A DNA stretch of 64,000 nt, from NCBI RefSeq assembly GCF_030403745.1, contig NZ_JAQMWP010000002.1, positions 620,001 to 684,000 of the forward strand. The letters are read 5' to 3'. The notes below the pieces were generated by a model. The model was not told the DNA's origin and searched no databases. It worked only from the letters and a program-made list of their open reading frames with translations. Source of the DNA: Streptomyces sp. S.PB5 (GTDB lineage Bacteria > Actinomycetota > Actinomycetes > Streptomycetales > Streptomycetaceae). A program made the position numbers and the translations under genes. Shown here one piece after another: positions 1-12,061 of the stretch (positions are counted from its first letter, which is position 1; each line of letters begins with the position of its first letter).

Positions 1-2984
<2,984 letters not shown>

Positions 2985-3004
2985 GTCGAGATCCGTCCGC
3001 CGGC

Positions 3005-4264
3005 CTATCCGAAGAGCTTCTTGAGCTCGGCGTCGACCTTCTTCTCGGCCGTGGCGAGCTGGGACTTGGGGTCGGCGTTCTTACGCACCGAGTTCGCCAC
3101 CACGTCGTTGACGGCGGAGATCATCGCCTGGGTCCAGCCGATGTTGTCGAAGTGGCCGAACTCGTTGAAGAGCTTCACGCCCTCGGCGGGCAGGCCGGTC
3201 TTGAGCTTGGTGGCGGACTCGGCGATCGAGGTGCGCGGCGGGATGTGGAAGCCGTAGGAGGTCGCCCAGTCCTCCTGGTACTGCTTCTGGTCGATCCACA
3301 GCCACTTCACGTACTCCTTGGCCGCCTCGACGTTCTTGCTCTTGGCGTTGACGAACATCGACCAGCCGCCGTTGTAGACGGACTCCTTGCCGGCGGAGCC
3401 GACCTTCGGGAAGGGGAAGATGCCGATGTCGTCGCCGAGCGCCTCGATCATCGCGGGCATGGCCCACATGCCGCACCACTGGATCGCGGTCAGGCCCTGG
3501 GTGAAGGCGGAGGGGTCCCACCAGTCGGTGGGGGCGTCCAGGAGCAGGTCGCCGCTGGTGAACAGGGTGCGCAGCTGCTTGAAGCCCTCGGCCACCTCGT
3601 CGGTGTTGAAGGCGGGCTTGTTGTCCGCGGTGAGGGTGTCGGCGCCGGCCGACCAGATCAGCGGACTCTGCACCGTGGTGAGGTCGTTGCCGAGGTAGGC
3701 GCCCTTGACCTTGCTGGTCTTGAGCTTTGCGGCGGCCTCGATCAGCTCCTCCAGGGTCTGCGGGACCTCGACCTTGGCCTTCTCGAACATCGAGGGCCGG
3801 TAGAAGAAGAACTGCGGGTCGTCGATCATCCGGACGCCGTATATCTTCCCGTCGACCGTGTGCGACGTGATGTCGGCCTGGTTGAAGTCGCTCTTGACCG
3901 GCTCGATGATGTCGGTCAGGTCGGCCACCTGACCGCTCTTGACGAGCTGGATCTGCGGGTGGAACTCGAAGACGTCGGGCGCGTTCTTGGTGAGCAGCGC
4001 GGCGAACAGCTTCTGCTCGAAGTTGTTGCCGGTGATCCACTGCGTGGTGATGTTGGCGTCCTTGTAGGCCTTCGCGTACCGCTTGATGGCCTGCTCGGTG
4101 CCCGCCTCGCCGTACGCGTGGAAGTACTGGACGAGCGTGTCCCCCGAACCGCTGCCGCGGCCGGTGTTGCCGCCGCACGCGGCGAGGGTGCCGGCGGCGG
4201 CCATGCCCGCGGCGGCGCGGAAGAGGGATCGACGGGACCAGTTGTTGTTGCTCAATGCCGACAT
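3005..4264 (-). CDS. Extracellular sugar-binding lipoprotein of the ABC transporter
   Basis: The 419-residue protein begins MSALSNNNWSRRSLFRAAAG and has a twin-arginine motif (SRRSLF) followed by a lipobox ending LAAC, so it is predicted to leave through Tat, be lipidated on the Cys and stay on the outer face of the membrane. The remainder is a family 1 solute-binding protein (GDTLVQYFHAYGEAG, QWCGMWAMPAM, YNGGWSMFVNAK). An open frame continues upstream to about 5164, but that is antisense to the ROK gene; the ATG at 4264 with AAGGAC in front and the signal peptide right behind it fixes the start. It is the first gene of the transporter operon and is preceded by a clear promoter. Confidence 0.92.
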   Translation of the reverse strand: MSALSNNNWSRRSLFRAAAGMAAAGTLAACGGNTGRGSGSGDTLVQYFHAYGEAGTEQAIKRYAKAYKDANITTQWITGNNFEQKLFAALLTKNAPDVFEFHPQIQLVKSGQVADLTDIIEPVKSDFNQADITSHTVDGKIYGVRMIDDPQFFFYRPSMFEKAKVEVPQTLEELIEAAAKLKTSKVKGAYLGNDLTTVQSPLIWSAGADTLTADNKPAFNTDEVAEGFKQLRTLFTSGDLLLDAPTDWWDPSAFTQGLTAIQWCGMWAMPAMIEALGDDIGIFPFPKVGSAGKESVYNGGWSMFVNAKSKNVEAAKEYVKWLWIDQKQYQEDWATSYGFHIPPRTSIAESATKLKTGLPAEGVKLFNEFGHFDNIGWTQAMISAVNDVVANSVRKNADPKSQLATAEKKVDAELKKLFG

Positions 4265-4359
4265 GCTGACGTCCTTGTCTCGAGTACGGCTGCGGCTCTG
4301 TTGCCCGGTGGCCTGAAGCGGCTCAGCGCCAGGTGGCTCAAATGGAGTTGCGGTGCGGG

Positions 4360-4396
4360 ACGTTAACCTTCTGCTAAGGCTTCGGCAAGGGGTTGG
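4360..4396 (-). promoter_or_regulatory. Promoter and putative ROK operator of the transporter operon
   Basis: Reading the minus strand, TTGCCG (4388-4383) and TAACGT (4365-4360) are separated by exactly 17 bases, a good housekeeping-type promoter about 95 bases before the binding-protein ATG. The -35 is embedded in a 16-base word, given on the plus strand as TTCGGCAAGGGGTTGG (4381-4396), which recurs with 14 of 16 matches in front of the ROK regulator gene. The shared word is a candidate operator for that regulator. Confidence 0.6.
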
Positions 4397-4482
4397 ACGA
4401 AGTCTGCTCGAAGCGTTGTGGGGTGTTCGGAATACCGGACGCCACGGGTCGCGGAAGCCCGCACCGGCGACCCGCGACCGGC

Positions 4483-5760
4483 CTACGGTTGCTGCGAGTT
4501 GCTGCGGTTCAGCACGTGCGGCTCCTGGCGAGGTGCCCTGACGGGGGTGGTGCGTTTCTTCGGCGACCTCTGCCCGACCGACTGCAGTGCCCCTTCCAGC
4601 GCGAACGTCGCCGCGCCCAGGCACACCGGGTCCGTCGGGATCGGGGAGAGGACGATCTCGGTGGCGGCCATCGGCCGGGGCAGCGCGTGCCGGGCGACGG
4701 CCTCGCGCACCTCCGCGACCAGCAACTCGCCGAGGGCGGCCGCGACCCAGCTGCTGAGCACGACCACCTCGGGGTTGAACAGATTGACCAGGTTGGCGAT
4801 CCCGGCCCCGAGGTAACGGACGGTGTCCCGCAGCGCACCGGCCGCCACCGGGTCGCCGCGGCGCAGCCCGTCGGCCAGCGCGGCGATCGTGGCGGTCTGG
4901 TCGTCCGGGTGCAGCAGCGGACTGTCGGGGCTCAGCTCCCGCAGATTCAGCATGATCCCGGACGCGCCGACGTACGCCTCGACGCAGCCGTGCTTGCCGC
5001 AGCGGCACTCCCGGCCGTCCAGCACGATCGTGGTGTGGCCCCACTCGCCGGCGCTGTTGCTGACGCCGCGGTGCAGCCCGCCGCCCAGGACGAGCCCGGC
5101 GCCCACTCCGGTGCCGAGGTTGACCACCACGGCGTTGCCGCGTCCCCGCGCGGCCCCGAACCACAGCTCGGCCACGGCGGAGGCGCGCAGCGGGTTGTCC
5201 AGGTACAGCGGGTAGGCGATGTGTTCGGTGAGCAGGTCGAGCAACGGCACGTCGTGCCAGTCCCAGTTGGGCGCGTACTCGGAGAAGCCGGTGTCCCGGT
5301 CCACCTGGCCCGGCACGCTCACCCCGACCCCGAGGACGCGGGCGCCCTCGACGCCGGCCTGCGCGACCACCTGGCCGACCACGGCGGCGACATGTCCGAC
5401 GACCTGCTCGGGCAGGCTCTCGCCGGGGCGGACGTCCTCCTCGGCGCGGGCCAGCACGTTCAGCGCGAGGTCGAACAGCTCGACATGGACGTAGGTCTCC
5501 GCGATGTCGACCCCGATCAACGCGCCCCCCGACGCGTTGACCGCGACAAGTCCCCGGGGGCGGCCGCCCGCCGAGTCCTCGAACCCGACCTCCGTGATCA
5601 TCCGGAGGTCGAGCAGCTCGCCGACGAGCGTGGCGACCGTCGCCAGGCTGAGCCCGGTGGCGGCCGCAAGCTCCTGCCGGGAGGTGGGCGACGCGGCGAT
5701 GATCTGGCGCAGCACCTCGTAGCGGTTCGCGGTGCGGATGTCACGTGAGGTGCGCTTCAC
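4483..5760 (-). CDS. ROK-family transcriptional regulator (NagC/XylR type)
   Basis: An N-terminal winged helix-turn-helix (RTANRYEVLRQIIAASPTSRQELAAATGLSLATVATLVGELLDL) is followed by a ROK sugar-kinase-like domain with the nucleotide-type motif LIGVDIAETYVHV, the GVGAG loop and the zinc motif CRCGKHGCVEAY. The kinase-like core in such regulators usually senses the inducing sugar. It sits directly upstream of, and on the same strand as, the sugar importer and beta-galactosidase and is the obvious repressor of that operon. I chose GTG at 5760 (425 residues) because AAGGGATGGG lies 8 bases upstream and the promoter -10 ends near 5818; an in-frame GTG at 5805 has no ribosome site and would fall only about 6 bases from the predicted transcript start. 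Confidence 0.88.
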   Translation of the reverse strand: MKRTSRDIRTANRYEVLRQIIAASPTSRQELAAATGLSLATVATLVGELLDLRMITEVGFEDSAGGRPRGLVAVNASGGALIGVDIAETYVHVELFDLALNVLARAEEDVRPGESLPEQVVGHVAAVVGQVVAQAGVEGARVLGVGVSVPGQVDRDTGFSEYAPNWDWHDVPLLDLLTEHIAYPLYLDNPLRASAVAELWFGAARGRGNAVVVNLGTGVGAGLVLGGGLHRGVSNSAGEWGHTTIVLDGRECRCGKHGCVEAYVGASGIMLNLRELSPDSPLLHPDDQTATIAALADGLRRGDPVAAGALRDTVRYLGAGIANLVNLFNPEVVVLSSWVAAALGELLVAEVREAVARHALPRPMAATEIVLSPIPTDPVCLGAATFALEGALQSVGQRSPKKRTTPVRAPRQEPHVLNRSNSQQP

Positions 5761-5817
5761 CGGGTTCGCCCATCCCTTCGGCTCGTGCCGGGACGACAGC
5801 GGCACCGGCGCGGCGCA

Positions 5818-5855
5818 AGGCTATGACCCGCCGGGGACTTTCGACAAGGGGTTAG
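5818..5855 (-). promoter_or_regulatory. ROK gene promoter with the shared 16-base element
   Basis: On the minus strand TTGTCG (5847-5842) is followed after 18 bases by TAGCCT (5823-5818). The plus-strand word TTCGACAAGGGGTTAG at 5840-5855 matches the element at 4381-4396 in 14 of 16 positions and covers the -35 in the same way. This suggests autoregulation of the ROK gene together with the sugar operon. Confidence 0.5.
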
Positions 5856-5873
5856 GAAAGGGGCTTTATAAAG

Positions 5874-7238
<1,365 letters not shown>

Positions 7239-7246
7239 TCACCGCC

Positions 7247-8254
7247 TTGCCCGAGCGTCCGCAGGCGCTGTTCGCCATGACCGCCGCCAACCTCCCGCAT
7301 GTCTTCCCGCCGGAGGTGCTGGCCCGGCTGCGCAAGGCGGTGGACATCGACCCGGACCTGGTGGCCGAGGACTTCACCGCCCCGGGAGTGCGCGAGGCCC
7401 TCGCCCGCACCGAGATCCTGGTGACCGGCTGGGGCTGCCCCCGCATCGACACGGCCGTCCTCGACGCGGCCCCGGCGCTCCGCGCGGTCCTGCACTCCGC
7501 CGGCTCGGTCAAGGGCTTCGCCACGCCCGAACTCTTCAGCCGCGGCATCGCCGTCTCCTCGGCCGCCGACGTCAATGCGGGTCCCGTCGCCGAGTACACC
7601 CTCGCCATGATCCTGCTCGCCGGGAAGGACGTCTTCGTCGCCCGCGAGACCCTGCGCGGCTCGCGCGCCCACCCCGGCTGGGGCATCGTCCCGGGCATCG
7701 GCAACCACGGCCGCCGGGTGGGCGTCGTCGGCGCGTCCAGGATCGGCCGCCGGGTGCTGGAACTGCTGCGCCCCTTCGACCTGCGGCCGGCCCTCACCGA
7801 CCCCTACGTCTCCACCGCGCGGGCGGCCGAACTCGGCGTACCGCTCCTGGACCTCGACGACCTCCTGCGCAGCTCGGACATCGTCACGATCCACGCCCCC
7901 GAGACCCCGCAGACCCACCACCTCATCGGCCGCCGCGAGCTGTCCCTGATGCCCGACGGAGCCGTCCTGATCAACACCGCGCGCGGCGGCCTCGTCGACC
8001 ACGACGCCCTCGTCGGCGAACTGCGCACCGGCCGCCTCAGCGCGATCCTCGACGTCACCGACCCCGAGCCGCTCCCCGCCGACTCACCCCTCCACGACCT
8101 GCCCAACGTGTTCATCACCCCGCACCTCGCGGGCTCGCAGGGCAACGAGCTCAGCCGCCTCGGCACGGCCGTGGCCGAGGAGGCTGAGCGCCTGGTGGCG
8201 GGCGGGGGAGTGCGGTTCCCGGTGGAGGCGGCGGCGCTGGAGCACGGGGCCTGA
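7247..8254 (+). CDS. D-isomer-specific 2-hydroxyacid dehydrogenase
   Basis: About 335 residues with the classic two-domain layout: an N-terminal catalytic domain, the NAD(P) Rossmann segment VGVVGASRIGRRVLELL, then DIVTIHAPETPQTHHLIG, the catalytic Arg region LINTARGGLVDHDAL, the Glu in DVTDPEPLP, and the catalytic His in NVFITPHLAGSQG. It reduces a 2-keto acid or oxidises a D-2-hydroxy acid in the cytoplasm. The open frame begins at a TTG at 7160, but that codon is the promoter -35, so translation should start later. TTG at 7247 (LPERPQALFAMT) has GGGGG about 9 bases upstream and fits the usual N-terminus; ATG at 7277 is the alternative. It is divergent from the alditol oxidase, so a joint polyol or sugar-acid role is possible but unproven. 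Confidence 0.83.
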   Translation: MPERPQALFAMTAANLPHVFPPEVLARLRKAVDIDPDLVAEDFTAPGVREALARTEILVTGWGCPRIDTAVLDAAPALRAVLHSAGSVKGFATPELFSRGIAVSSAADVNAGPVAEYTLAMILLAGKDVFVARETLRGSRAHPGWGIVPGIGNHGRRVGVVGASRIGRRVLELLRPFDLRPALTDPYVSTARAAELGVPLLDLDDLLRSSDIVTIHAPETPQTHHLIGRRELSLMPDGAVLINTARGGLVDHDALVGELRTGRLSAILDVTDPEPLPADSPLHDLPNVFITPHLAGSQGNELSRLGTAVAEEAERLVAGGGVRFPVEAAALEHGA

Positions 8255-8408
8255 CCGGGCGCGTACGCCCCCGATGCACACCGCAAGAGATATGACAAAA
8301 CCCGTTTCCTGGCACATATCGCTCGGCGCGAGGGGACCCGGTACGCCCGATGGACCGGCGGGGGCATAACGTGAGGAGTCGAACGCCTGAGCCGGGAGGA
8401 GATTACGG

Positions 8409-9728
8409 ATGGGCAGCCGTACCGCACTGGTCGAGGATCTGATGGAGCGATTCCCGCACGTACCGCGGGAAGCCGTCTTCAAAGAGGATCTGCTGCGTGG
8501 CGGGGTGGCCTTCGATCCGTCCGCGCTCAGCGACAACGAGGGGGGTGAGGTCAAGCCGAAGTCGTACTTCATCTTCTCCTTCGACCACGGCACCCTGCCC
8601 GAACTCGGCGAGGCCGCGCTGCGCCGGCCGCCGGAGGAGATCATCCTCACGGGCGGGCCGTACGACCTGCGCCGGACCGTCGTCTCCGTGCGCGTGAACC
8701 CGGCCTCGCCGTACCGCGTCGCCGCCGACGAGGAGGGCGTGCTCGGTCTCTACCTCGACGGCCGCCGCATCGCCGACGTCGGTGTCCCGCCGATGCCGGA
8801 GTACTACAAGCACAAACTCTCCAACGGCAAGTCCGTCATGGAGGTCGCCCCCACCATCCAGTGGGGCTATCTCATCTATCTGACCGTCTTCCGGGTCTGC
8901 CAGTACTTCGGCGCCAAGGAGGAGTGCCAGTACTGCGACATCAACCACAACTGGCGCCAGCACAAGGCCGCCGGGCGGCCGTACACCGGCGTCAAGGACG
9001 TCGACGAGGTCCTCGAAGCCCTCGACATCATCAACCGGTACGACACCCAGAAGGCGTCCACCGCCTACACGCTCACCGGCGGCGCGATCACCAAGACGGT
9101 CGGCGGCCGGGACGAGGCCGACTTCTACGGGCGGTACGCCAAGGCCATCGAGGAGCACTTCCCGGGGCGCTGGATCGGCAAGGTGGTCGCCCAGGCGCTG
9201 CCCAAGGACGACGTGCAGCGGTTCAAGGACTACGGCGTGCAGATCTACCACCCCAACTACGAGGTGTGGGACGAGTATCTGTTCAAGATGTACTGCCCCG
9301 GCAAGGAGCGGTACGTCGGCCGCGACGAGTGGCACAAGCGGATCCTCGACTCGGCGGACGTCTTCGGCGCCCGCAACGTGATCCCCAACTTCGTGGCCGG
9401 CGTGGAGATGGCGGAGCCCTTCGGCTTCAAGACGGTCGACGAGGCCATCGACTCCACCACCGAGGGCCTGCGCTTCTTCATGTCGCACGGCATCACGCCC
9501 CGCTTCACCACCTGGTGCCCCGAGCCGACCACCCCGCTCGGCAAGGCCAACCCGCAGGGCGCGCCGCTGGAGTACCACATCCGGCTGCTGCAGGCCTATC
9601 GCCAGACGATGGAGGACTTCGGCCTCTCCTCGCCCCCCGGATACGGCGAACCCGGCCCCGGCCGCGCCGTCTTCTCGGTGAGCTCCTTCATGGACAGCCT
9701 CCCAGCTCAGGAGCCGGTCGAGGTGTAG
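8409..9728 (+). CDS. Radical SAM family protein with a non-canonical C-X8-C-X2-C motif
   Basis: The 439-residue protein starts at ATG 8409 after GGGAGGAG. A roughly 160-residue N-terminal region precedes YLTVFRVCQYFGAKEECQYCDINHNW, where three cysteines are spaced C-X8-C-X2-C instead of the usual C-X3-C-X2-C for the 4Fe-4S cluster that cleaves S-adenosylmethionine. Radical SAM-like context follows: TAYTLTGGAITKT (glycine-rich SAM-binding strand), PNYEVWDEYLFKMYCPGKE, and NVIPNFVAGVEMAEPFGF, as in BioB- or ThiH-like barrels. The reaction cannot be named. It is a single-gene unit ending in a strong terminator, and no maturase or peptide substrate gene is adjacent. I am confident of the superfamily and not of the function. 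Confidence 0.8.
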   Translation: MGSRTALVEDLMERFPHVPREAVFKEDLLRGGVAFDPSALSDNEGGEVKPKSYFIFSFDHGTLPELGEAALRRPPEEIILTGGPYDLRRTVVSVRVNPASPYRVAADEEGVLGLYLDGRRIADVGVPPMPEYYKHKLSNGKSVMEVAPTIQWGYLIYLTVFRVCQYFGAKEECQYCDINHNWRQHKAAGRPYTGVKDVDEVLEALDIINRYDTQKASTAYTLTGGAITKTVGGRDEADFYGRYAKAIEEHFPGRWIGKVVAQALPKDDVQRFKDYGVQIYHPNYEVWDEYLFKMYCPGKERYVGRDEWHKRILDSADVFGARNVIPNFVAGVEMAEPFGFKTVDEAIDSTTEGLRFFMSHGITPRFTTWCPEPTTPLGKANPQGAPLEYHIRLLQAYRQTMEDFGLSSPPGYGEPGPGRAVFSVSSFMDSLPAQEPVEV

Positions 9729-9778
9729 TCGAAGGTGTGGTCGCGGGAGTTCGCCGCGGAGTTCGCCACAATCGGACA

Positions 9779-9808
9779 GGGCCCGGGTCGAGACATCCGG
9801 GCCCTTTT
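9779..9808 (+). terminator. Rho-independent terminator after the radical SAM gene
   Basis: GGGCCCGG (9779-9786) pairs perfectly with CCGGGCCC (9797-9804) around a 10-base loop and is followed by TTTT. It lies 50 bases after the stop codon. Confidence 0.85.
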
Positions 9809-9944
9809 CGCGTATCTCTTCAGGAGTAACAGACACAACAAAGGCAACACGTCGTGGGTGAGCCCGAACCGCGGGTAACCGAATCTGAAAGCTGAGCTTG
9901 TCAGTTGTGTGGAACACGTGAAAAGCTCGGGCGCTGCCGCGAGG

Positions 9945-9972
9945 TTCCCCACAACTCCGTTGCCAATAAGGT
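9945..9972 (+). promoter_or_regulatory. Probable promoter of the CBM2 membrane protein gene
   Basis: TTCCCC (9945-9950) and TAAGGT (9967-9972) are 16 bases apart, giving a leader of about 25 bases to the ATG at 10005, which has GCAGGAG in front. The flanking region 9809-9944 holds no gene that I can support. Confidence 0.4.
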
Positions 9973-10004
9973 GAGTTGACCTCGCTCCCCGATGCAGGAG
10001 TCCG

Positions 10005-11480
10005 ATGCCCGACCTGCCGACCCCGCATGACGCCACCGAGGCCGTACGGTTCTCGGAGTACTGGGACGCCGTGCTGTCCTACGCCGATCTGTGCACGGCC
10101 GGTTCCGCCGCGGCCACACAGCTCGCGACGGAGGCGTTCGCACTCGGTATGCGCGAGGCCCGCGCCGCCGACCCCGCAGCGGCCAGGGGCACGGGCCGGC
10201 GGCCGCCGCAGCTGCCCCTGATCCCCTTGCTGCTGACCGCCGTTCGCACCACGGCCGCCGCCTGGGAGGCCGGTGGCCAGGGACACCGGCTCGATCCCGA
10301 TCTGCGCCTGTGGCTCAACTCGGAGAAGGCCGACCGCTACACCGGCCCGCCGCTGCAGCGCCCGCTCGCGCTGCGCGGCCTGCGCGACATGCAGGAGGCC
10401 GACGCGGATCTGCTGTGGCTGGCCGAGGTGGAGGCACTGCCGCTGTCCGTGGTCGCCCGCCGGCTCGGCCTCGACCCCACCAACGTCGCCGAGGAACTGA
10501 ACCAGGTGCGCGGCCTGTTCAGGGACCGCAGCCACCGCAACCACCTCGACACGCCGATGGACGCGCAGTGCCGCAGCTACGCCCGCCTCCTCGACGCGGT
10601 CACCCGCTCCTCGGCCGGCGACACCCCCGGCGACCTCTCCCGGCACCTCGCCACCTGCGTCCAGTGCGCCGAGGCCGCCGCCTGTCTGCGGCTGCACGGC
10701 GGCGGACTGCCCGGCGCGCTCGCGGGCGGGGTGATCGGCTGGGGCGGCCTCGCCTATCTGGAACGCCGACGCAGGGCCGCGGAGGTACGGCTGGGCGCCG
10801 GCCGCCCGGCGGCGCTCGACGCGGCCCCGCCGCACCCCGGCACGGCGAAGGCGCGGGTCGTGCGCAACGGACTGCTCGTCACCGCCGTCCTCGTGTCCCT
10901 GCTGGCCCTGGGCGTCTCGATGATGCCCATGGACGGCGGCATGTCGGACGGCGCCGTGAGCCCCGGTGAGTCCGCCGACAGCCAGCCGGTGGCCGACCCC
11001 GGCTCCGTCCTGCCGTCCGCGACCACCCGGCCGTCGCCGTCCTCCTCGCCCACCCCGTCCGACAGCGGCAGCCCCGGCAGGCAGAACCCCGACCCGGAGC
11101 CCCAGGGCACCACCTCCTCCGCCGCCCGCGACGACGACAAGCCCGCTCCCCGCACCACCGACCCCGCCACCTGCGAGGTCAAGTACGACCTGGTCAACCA
11201 GTGGCCCGACGGCTTCCAGGCCACCGTCACCGTCACCACCGACGAGGCCCTCGACAGCTGGCGCGTCGCCTGGTCCTTCGACGACGGGCAGAAGGTCAGC
11301 CAGATGTGGGACGCGAGCTTCTCCCAGAAGGGCTCCCGGGTCACCGCCACCGCCGCCGAGTACAACAAGTCCGTCGGCGCGGGCGGCACCCTCGCCTTCG
11401 GCTTCCTCGCCTCCTGGCAGGGCACGAACTCCCCGGCGTACGACTTCACGCTGAACGGGCGCAGCTGCACCGTGAAGTGA
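10005..11480 (+). CDS. Membrane protein with sigma-like and anti-sigma zinc segments and an extracellular CBM2 domain
   Basis: This 491-residue protein has four parts. Residues about 1-200 contain a sigma-70 region-4-like helix-turn-helix (LWLAEVEALPLSVVARRLGLDPTNVAEELNQVRGLF). At about 213-220 is HLATCVQC, the H-X3-C-X2-C pattern of zinc-binding anti-sigma factors. A transmembrane helix lies near 288-307 (LLVTAVLVSLLALGVSM), then a Pro/Ser/Thr-rich linker of about 80 residues. The C-terminus (about 389-491, CEVKYDLVNQWPDGFQATVTV to GRSCTVK) is a family 2 carbohydrate-binding module with the expected terminal cysteines. The inside half therefore looks like a transcription-control module and the outside half like a cellulose or chitin sensor. 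No signal peptide precedes the cytoplasmic part. Its 3' end overlaps the convergent HATPase gene by 35 bases. Confidence 0.82.
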   Translation: MPDLPTPHDATEAVRFSEYWDAVLSYADLCTAGSAAATQLATEAFALGMREARAADPAAARGTGRRPPQLPLIPLLLTAVRTTAAAWEAGGQGHRLDPDLRLWLNSEKADRYTGPPLQRPLALRGLRDMQEADADLLWLAEVEALPLSVVARRLGLDPTNVAEELNQVRGLFRDRSHRNHLDTPMDAQCRSYARLLDAVTRSSAGDTPGDLSRHLATCVQCAEAAACLRLHGGGLPGALAGGVIGWGGLAYLERRRRAAEVRLGAGRPAALDAAPPHPGTAKARVVRNGLLVTAVLVSLLALGVSMMPMDGGMSDGAVSPGESADSQPVADPGSVLPSATTRPSPSSSPTPSDSGSPGRQNPDPEPQGTTSSAARDDDKPAPRTTDPATCEVKYDLVNQWPDGFQATVTVTTDEALDSWRVAWSFDDGQKVSQMWDASFSQKGSRVTATAAEYNKSVGAGGTLAFGFLASWQGTNSPAYDFTLNGRSCTVK

Positions 11481-11952
11481 CCCGGCAGGGCACTTCGACC
11501 TTCAGCTCGAACCACACCTCCTTGGCGGCCGCACCCGCGACGCGCTCGCAGCCCCAGCGGTCGGCGAGCGCGTCGACGAGGAGCAGGCCGCGGCCGCCTT
11601 CCGCGTCCGTGTCGGTGTGCCTGTCCGTGTCCGTGTCTGCGTCTGTGCCGCTGGGGCGGTCGGGGCGGTCGGGCGGGAGGTCCGGGCCCTCGTCGGCCAC
11701 GGCACAGCGCAGCAGGCCGGCCTCCGGGTCCAGGGTGAGGGTGAGCCGGTAGCGGCCGGGGGCGTGCCGGACCGCGTTGGTGGCGAGCTCGCTGACCAGC
11801 AGTTCGACGGTGTCGACGGGGTCCAGGAGGCCGTACTCCAGGAGCCAGGTGCGGACGACGGTCCTGGCCCGGCGGACCGAGGATCTCCCCGGGCCCAGAA
11901 TCGTCGTACAACCGCCGCCCACGGGGTGGCCGCGCGGATGGTCGTTCGGCAT
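11446..11952 (-). CDS. ATP-binding anti-sigma type regulator (HATPase_c, RsbW-like)
   Basis: The 168-residue protein has the GHKL ATPase boxes of RsbW/SpoIIAB-like serine kinases: N box ELATNAVRHA, G1 DEGPDLPP and G2 GGRGLLLVDALADRWG. Such proteins bind or phosphorylate anti-anti-sigma factors in stress or developmental switches. Between G1 and G2 there is an odd run, GTDADTDTDRHTDTDAEG, encoded by a degenerate GTCCGT hexamer tract. ATG at 11952 follows GAGGGGAAACGACG. The last 35 bases overlap the end of the CBM2 protein gene on the other strand, so its final residues (RCSCARSA) may not be conserved. It lies 110 bases downstream of the RsbA-type gene on the same strand. Confidence 0.8.
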   Translation of the reverse strand: MPNDHPRGHPVGGGCTTILGPGRSSVRRARTVVRTWLLEYGLLDPVDTVELLVSELATNAVRHAPGRYRLTLTLDPEAGLLRCAVADEGPDLPPDRPDRPSGTDADTDTDRHTDTDAEGGRGLLLVDALADRWGCERVAGAAAKEVWFELKVEVPCRVTSRCSCARSA

Positions 11953-12061
11953 CGTCGTTTCCCCTCGACCCTTCGGCTCGCCTCAACCATGCGTCGTACG
12001 GGACGCGGGGGTCTCGGGGGAAACTACGTGGATCCGCGTGTATCCGCGCGCTGTGTCGCCG

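Noticed and set aside
9707..10036. Minus-strand 109-codon frame over the radical SAM terminator
   Set aside because: It crosses a terminator and a promoter, and has no ribosome site or domain.
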